A stretch of 64,000 nucleotides of DNA, taken from Fratercula arctica (taxonomy: Eukaryota; Chordata; Aves; Charadriiformes; Alcidae). Position 1 is the first letter of the stretch; each line of letters begins with the position of its first letter. Below are positions 59,637-64,000 of the stretch, piece after piece. The stretch is taken from assembly GCA_947846985.1 (NCBI GenBank), contig CANTUZ010000021.1:674711-738710 (forward strand), in the 5' to 3' direction. The position numbers were made by a program, and so were the translations under genes. The notes beneath the pieces were generated by a model that made no database searches, had not been told where the DNA came from, and saw nothing but the letters and a program-made list of their open reading frames with translations.

Positions 59637-60409
59637 CACAACAGCACAGCACTACACAGAAACCCAGAAGTGCTGGCTCCCAACTGGCAACACCTTCAGC
59701 AGTCCAGCCGTACTGGCAGCCTCCTCCTTTACATCCTGGGAGAGCGGGATGCGCACTCTGAAGTGAAAACCTGCTGCATTTCTGCAGAGTAGATCTGAGA
59801 AGATGCATTTGCTTGGCTTTCTTGAGGTTCCTTCCACTTCTGCCTCTCACCGCAGCCACCTTACGTTCCTCCTTTCACTGTCCACACCCTATCCCGGCTG
59901 AAAGCAGGTGTCATAATGATCTGCAGCTTTTCTCTCTCTGGTTATGCTCAGAAAGACAATCTACCTACCTAGAGCTGTTTCACATGACTCTCAGGAAACA
60001 TTTGCACCAAGCAACATCAGAGCCTTGCCCAAGTTCCCTGAAAGTCCTAAGGGAAGGAAGAGAACTCAACCCCCTTTAACCCCTTTATGATCCCACACGA
60101 CCTTCCAAAGCCATACACAGCTACTGAGCACGAGTTGGTCAATCTGTCCATCTGTCCTAAACCACACTTCTGTTCCTGTTGGCTGGTGGACTATCACCAT
60201 CCTGGAGCACCGTGTCCATAAGATGTGTCTCTAAATAGCAGAACGCTCCACCTGGAAATATTTCTAAGCACAAGAGCACCTTGAAATAGTGCCTATTTTC
60301 TCCTTCCCCTATGAAAGGTGACACGGATATAACAATTATATCTACAGGGTGCCCCAGTGGACACGTGAGGACTTGTGACAAAGGACACACAGGAAAGCTG
60401 CACAGTCAC

Positions 60410-60474
60410 AGGACTGGACGGACAGGCTGGTCCCTGAGCCAAAGGTCAGCTTGTCGTAGCCAGTACCATAATCA
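60410..60474 (-). CDS. TRAJ: TRAJ segment (cassette A, first type)
   Basis: Encodes YGTGYDKLTFGSGTSLSVQS, 34 nt to a weak donor (TCCT|GTGACT). The signal aligns with its paralogues as CCCAGCA, 12-bp spacer, ATAAAAAGC. The heptamer has lost the CAC start, so recombination should be poor. One of three copies of this J type (with 61747 and 62657). Confidence 0.82.
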
Positions 60475-60771
60475 CCCAGCATTTCCTTCCATAATAAAAA
60501 GCCCAGCAACCCTCTCCAGAAACAGCACCTCTCCCCAGTCTTTTGCTCAGCCATGTCTAGGCTTGGACGAGTATAGGAAGTGTGACACAAGGCAGGAGGA
60601 TCCCAGGGCAAGAGCGGAGTTTGACAATCTGCTGTGTGGGTTGAAGCCATGGCTGGGTCCGAACTAACACACATACACACATCACTTCTTCCTCTCCCTT
60701 CTGTCCCCTCAGTGCCTCCAGGCTCAAGGCCTCACAGAAAACAGAAAGCGTAGGAGCAGTCTTGGACTTAC

Positions 60772-60837
60772 ATGGCTTAACAGCAAGTCTTGTTCCAGAG
60801 CTGAAGACTGTTTTATATGCACCAGCTCCTGTGGTCA
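60772..60837 (-). CDS. TRAJ: TRAJ segment (cassette A, second type; FSSG)
   Basis: Encodes TGAGAYKTVFSSGTRLAVKP with donor CCAT|GTAAGT in phase. The first Gly of FGxG is Ser. The signal CACAGCG, 12-bp spacer, ACAAAAGCC is good. Paralogue of 62207. Confidence 0.85.
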
Positions 60838-61191
60838 CACAGCGTTTCCTCTCTGAACAAAAGCCTTCCCAAATACTTGTCAAAGCTGGGCATCCACAGC
60901 CTGACTAGACAGTGCTGAATGTCACTGAGAGTCAGCTACATCCCAAAGTGAAGACCCACCACCATCTGTCTGTGCAACCAAGAGCACCCCTGGACCTATG
61001 GATACAAACCCTGTCTGGGAGGACTGCTCCTTCTGCCCTGAGCCAAAGCTTTTCCTGGAGGAAAGCAGATGGCATGTAACCCCACAACTGAAGAGCTATA
61101 AGCTTAGGAAGAGAGATGCTGGAAAGTTCGCTGGGCAGTGGGTAGCTTTGCCCCACATGAAAGGAGACTACTAGAAATTGGCAGCACTTAC

Positions 61192-61245
61192 TAGGCAAAA
61201 CGTGGAGTTGTGTCCCTTTGCCAAGTGTGAGCTTGTTGTAGTTTA
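61192..61245 (-). CDS. TRAJ: TRAJ segment (LGKG variant)
   Basis: Encodes NYNKLTLGKGTQLHVLP, donor CCTA|GTAAGT in phase. Leu replaces the motif Phe. The heptamer CACAGTG is perfect, with a 12-bp spacer and ACAAGAACA. It lies between two cassette copies and has no paralogue there. Confidence 0.85.
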
Positions 61246-61746
61246 CACAGTGGTTTTCCCCTCAACAAGAACACAAGCTCATCCACATCCTTAGTGAGAA
61301 AGGCAGTCCCTGCTCTTGCGGAGCCTGAGGCCCTGGCTTTGTTCCCCGTAAAGAGAAAACTTTCAGCAGACGTCCAGAAATGCTGTACATTGCAGTAAAC
61401 CACTATCCACTGGTGCACACTTCTGCCGGACTAAGTCTGATTCTCTTGTTAAGTAAAAGACGGGCCCTGATCCTCCTGCTAAGGAAAAGAAGGGCCCAGT
61501 AAAGCACAGCTCAGGAAGGGCTCAGGGCTTCCTGGGCTCTCTCAGAGCCAAGAATGGGCCTGCTCAGACCAGAAAAAGGTAAGTGCTCAGGGAGTTGAAA
61601 GGGTGGACTGGGATAACCAAGCACAAGAAATACTCCCAGCTGGGCAACATTTGTACTTACTGGACTTCCCTGTCCCCAGTGTCAGCTGCTCTGGTGGACA
61701 CTCAAGGACCTTTTACAGGGGAGACACAGGAAAGCCTCACACACAC

Positions 61747-61811
61747 TGGGCTGGATGGAAAGTCTGGTCCCTGAGCCAAAGGTCAGTTTGTTGTAGCCAG
61801 TGCCATAATCA
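61747..61811 (-). CDS. TRAJ: TRAJ segment (cassette B, first type)
   Basis: Encodes YGTGYNKLTFGSGTRLSIQP, canonical motif. Its donor reads CCCA|GTGTGT, weaker than the GTGAGT of its paralogue. The signal is CCCAGCA, 12-bp spacer, ACAAAAAGC, again lacking CAC in the heptamer. Confidence 0.84.
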
Positions 61812-62206
61812 CCCAGCATTTCCTTCTGTAACAAAAAGCCCAACAAGCCACTTCAGAGGCAGCACCTCTCCCCAGGCCGTTGCCCAGCCATGCCTAGGCT
61901 AGGAGGAGCAGCAGAAGCGTGACAGTGCTTCCCGCTGCAACAGAAATCCCTCTGGGATCCACTGGAGTAGAACAGCCTCGCCATGGGGCAGTTGGGACAT
62001 TTTGGAGCAGGTGTGTGGTCACTTTGTTCATCCCAGGCAAACTGAGAGCAAGAAGGGTTGTTTTCCACCAAGCTGGCATGTTCCCTTAAAACAAAGTTCA
62101 TCGCTAGGTATCATCACACATAAATGGTCAAACCCCCTGCTGCTGTCAACCACACAAAGAAAAGCATCAGACAAAACAGAAAGTGGAGGAACACTGTTGG
62201 ACTTAC

Positions 62207-62272
62207 ATGGCCTAACAGTGAGTCTCGTTCTAGAGCCAAAGACAGGTTTATACAGACCAGATCCCGTGGTCA
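62207..62272 (-). CDS. TRAJ: TRAJ segment (cassette B, second type; FGSR)
   Basis: Encodes TGSGLYKPVFGSRTRLTVRP with donor CCAT|GTAAGT in phase. The second motif Gly is Arg. The signal CACAGCA, 12-bp spacer, GCAAAAACC is strong. Confidence 0.86.
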
Positions 62273-62656
62273 CACAGCATTTCCTCTCCCAGCAAAAACC
62301 CTTCCTACACCTTGTCCAAGCCGGGCCCCCTCACCTCGACTAGACAGTGCTGTCACTCACAGTCAGCTGCATCCTGAAGTAAGCAAGATCTCTCTCTGGG
62401 ATCAAGAGCATTGTTGGATCTATGGGTACGAACCCCATTTTCAGGGACTGCTCTCTCTGCCCTCAGCGATATGAGTGGGGATTTCATGCAAGTTCACCAT
62501 CTCTGAGACTCCTCTTCATCACCTGCCTTAAATGAAACAGCGCCTAAATTCTCATTCCGCTATGAAAGGTGACACAGACACAAGAATACCTACAGGGCGC
62601 TCTGTTGGACACTGAAGGAGCTTTGTCAAAGGCATACAGGAAAGCTGCACACTCAC

Positions 62657-62715
62657 TGGGCTGGACAGAAAGTCTGGTCCCTGAGCCAAAGGTCAGCTTG
62701 CTGGAGTCATAATCA
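62657..62715 (-). CDS. TRAJ: TRAJ segment (cassette C, first type)
   Basis: Encodes DYDSSKLTFGSGTRLSVQP, fully canonical, donor CCCA|GTGAGT. The signal is CACAGCA, 12-bp spacer, ACGAAAAGC. Of the three copies of this type, only this one has both a CAC heptamer and a consensus donor. Confidence 0.9.
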
Positions 62716-63019
62716 CACAGCATTTCCTTCCATAACGAAAAGCTCAGCAAGCCATTTCAGAAGCAGCACCTCTCCCCAAAGTGTTGCCCAGCCCTGCCAA
62801 ACCTGGGAGTGGCAGCAGAAGGGTGACATGAGGCAGGGGGATGGCAGGGCAGGAACAGAGGTAGACAGTCTGCCTGTGCCAGAACTAATGGGCATCGCCA
62901 AACCTCCTCCTCCTGTCCCCAGGGTGTATCCAGGCTGTCCCCTGGGTAAGTGCTCAGGGAGGTGGAAAGGGAGGATTTGGGTACAGAGCACAAGAAACAT
63001 GGGCAGCAGTTGTACTCAC

Positions 63020-63079
63020 TGGGCTTCACAACAAGGCGCGTCCCTGTCCCCAGCACCACTTTGTAGTTGCCTGTGTTCA
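63020..63079 (-). CDS. TRAJ: TRAJ segment (cassette C, second type; LGTG)
   Basis: Encodes NTGNYKVVLGTGTRLVVKP, donor CCCA|GTGAGT in phase. Leu replaces Phe in the motif. The signal is CACAGTC, 12-bp spacer, GCAAAAACC. Confidence 0.88.
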
Positions 63080-63632
63080 CACAGTCCTTCACACCCTTGC
63101 AAAAACCGTAACTCTCATGTCAGTTACTCTACAACTAATGTCCAGGAGGTCAACTCCTTCCAATCAATGCCAGGCATTTGAAGCCAGGAATAACTGTAGC
63201 CTTGATAAGAAATCTCTTGGGAATCTCGCTGACAGGAGGGATGGCAAATGGAGCTCTGGTGCCAACAAGAGCATTATTAATTTGGCCTTTCCTCAGCAGA
63301 GCAAAGGACAGCCACCCAGGGCTGTGCTAGACGGAGCCATCAGCCACCCACCCCACCTGTCACAAGTATGGATGGCCATGGCATAAAATATCTGTCCCTG
63401 AGCGAGAGGGTTTGGGACACCAGCCTGCTTATGTGAAAGGCAGAGAGCAGGAGCTGGCAGGAGTAAGCAGAAGGAGTAAATTCACAGTCTTTTTGAATCA
63501 AGGTCTCTGCTGCTACCAGAGAAAGCAGAGCAAAAAGCCCCACAGATTTGAACCAGTCTCCCTCCAGTCACACTCGCTCGCAACTACAAAACTGTTCCAC
63601 CAAGTGGACCAGGAAAAAGCTTTAAAACTTAC

Positions 63633-63692
63633 TGGGCTTTATCCTTAGCTGAGTTCCACCTCCAAAGACAATTCGGCTGACATAATTAGTCC
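63633..63692 (-). CDS. TRAJ: TRAJ segment with consensus RSS
   Basis: The most 5' J in the window. It encodes NYVSRIVFGGGTQLRIKP with donor CCCA|GTAAGT. The signal is textbook: heptamer CACAGTG (63693-63699), 12-bp spacer, nonamer ACAAAAACC (63712-63720). It served as the anchor for defining the others. Confidence 0.96.
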
Positions 63693-64000
63693 CACAGTGT
63701 TTGCCTTCACAACAAAAACCCTCTAAGTCGTGTCTTCCCTGCACTAGCTTATTCCTTCCAAGGCTGTGAGTCACTGGCAGGGCACTTCTTGTAAAACAGC
63801 TGCAGCTAGTCACAGCTCTGACAGAGGTAACATCCTTGTCCCATGTAAAGAAACTGTGCAGGATTATGATCACAATTCCTCACTCAGCCCTAGACAGTTG
63901 GCCCTAAAAGCAGAGATCTTCCCGTGCACTCTCCTCCACACACTGCACACCTTCAAAAAGTCGTTCTTGGTACTGGCTGCTGTGTCTGTCACACCAATGC

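Noticed and set aside
61005..61060. FGSG on the minus strand in a cassette flank (SFGSGQKEQ)
   Set aside because: Lacks the downstream TxLxVxP and donor, with no RSS. The matching flank near 62460 has no such motif.

Overview
This window is vertebrate nuclear DNA, almost certainly from a bird. It carries many CR1 LINE copies ending in the avian ATTCTATG octamer tail, avian-type endogenous retroviral LTRs, olfactory receptor (OR) genes, and the 3' part of a T-cell receptor alpha locus joined to DAD1, a linkage known across jawed vertebrates. The species cannot be fixed from sequence alone.

Layout. (1) About 1-36 kb is an OR neighbourhood loaded with repeats. It has two intact single-exon OR genes (12826-13779 minus, 21553-22539 plus), one OR reading frame broken by a single extra T (29475-30363 minus), and two older OR remnants (5227-5586 minus, about 23960-24505 plus). 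Between them lie CR1 copies, solo LTRs nested in or split by CR1s, a large inverted repeat and a GC-rich CpG-island-like block. (2) About 36.5-38.5 kb holds DAD1 on the plus strand as two coding exons. In front of it is a CpG-rich promoter with NRF1-like sites and a perfect-period 60-bp tandem array whose units carry an RFX/X-box-like CCTAGCAACAG. (3) About 38.5-43.4 kb is the interval between the convergent DAD1 and TRAC genes. At 41521-41600 it contains an ordered CRE / TCF-LEF / RUNX / ETS cluster that looks like the avian counterpart of the mammalian TCR-alpha enhancer (E-alpha). (4) 43.4-46.9 kb is TRAC on the minus strand: an Ig-domain exon, a connecting-peptide exon, a transmembrane exon and a 3' exon. 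(5) 49.9-63.7 kb is a run of 17 TRAJ segments plus one decayed TRAJ, all minus strand. Most have a recognisable 12-spacer recombination signal on the 5' side and a splice donor on the 3' side.

How it works together. V gene segments should lie beyond position 64000. They would rearrange to one of these J segments under the 12/23 rule, and the J donor would then splice to TRAC exon 1. The enhancer candidate sits 3.3 kb past the TRAC transmembrane exon, so it is placed to drive germline J transcription and recombination. DAD1 is a housekeeping oligosaccharyltransferase subunit and has its own CpG promoter.

Main points of interest are the enhancer candidate, the X-box tandem array before DAD1, a two-J cassette present three times, J segments with a 1-nt frame defect or altered FGxG motif, and an overlap of the TRAC exon 3 stop codon with a strong splice donor that could move the C-terminus into exon 4.
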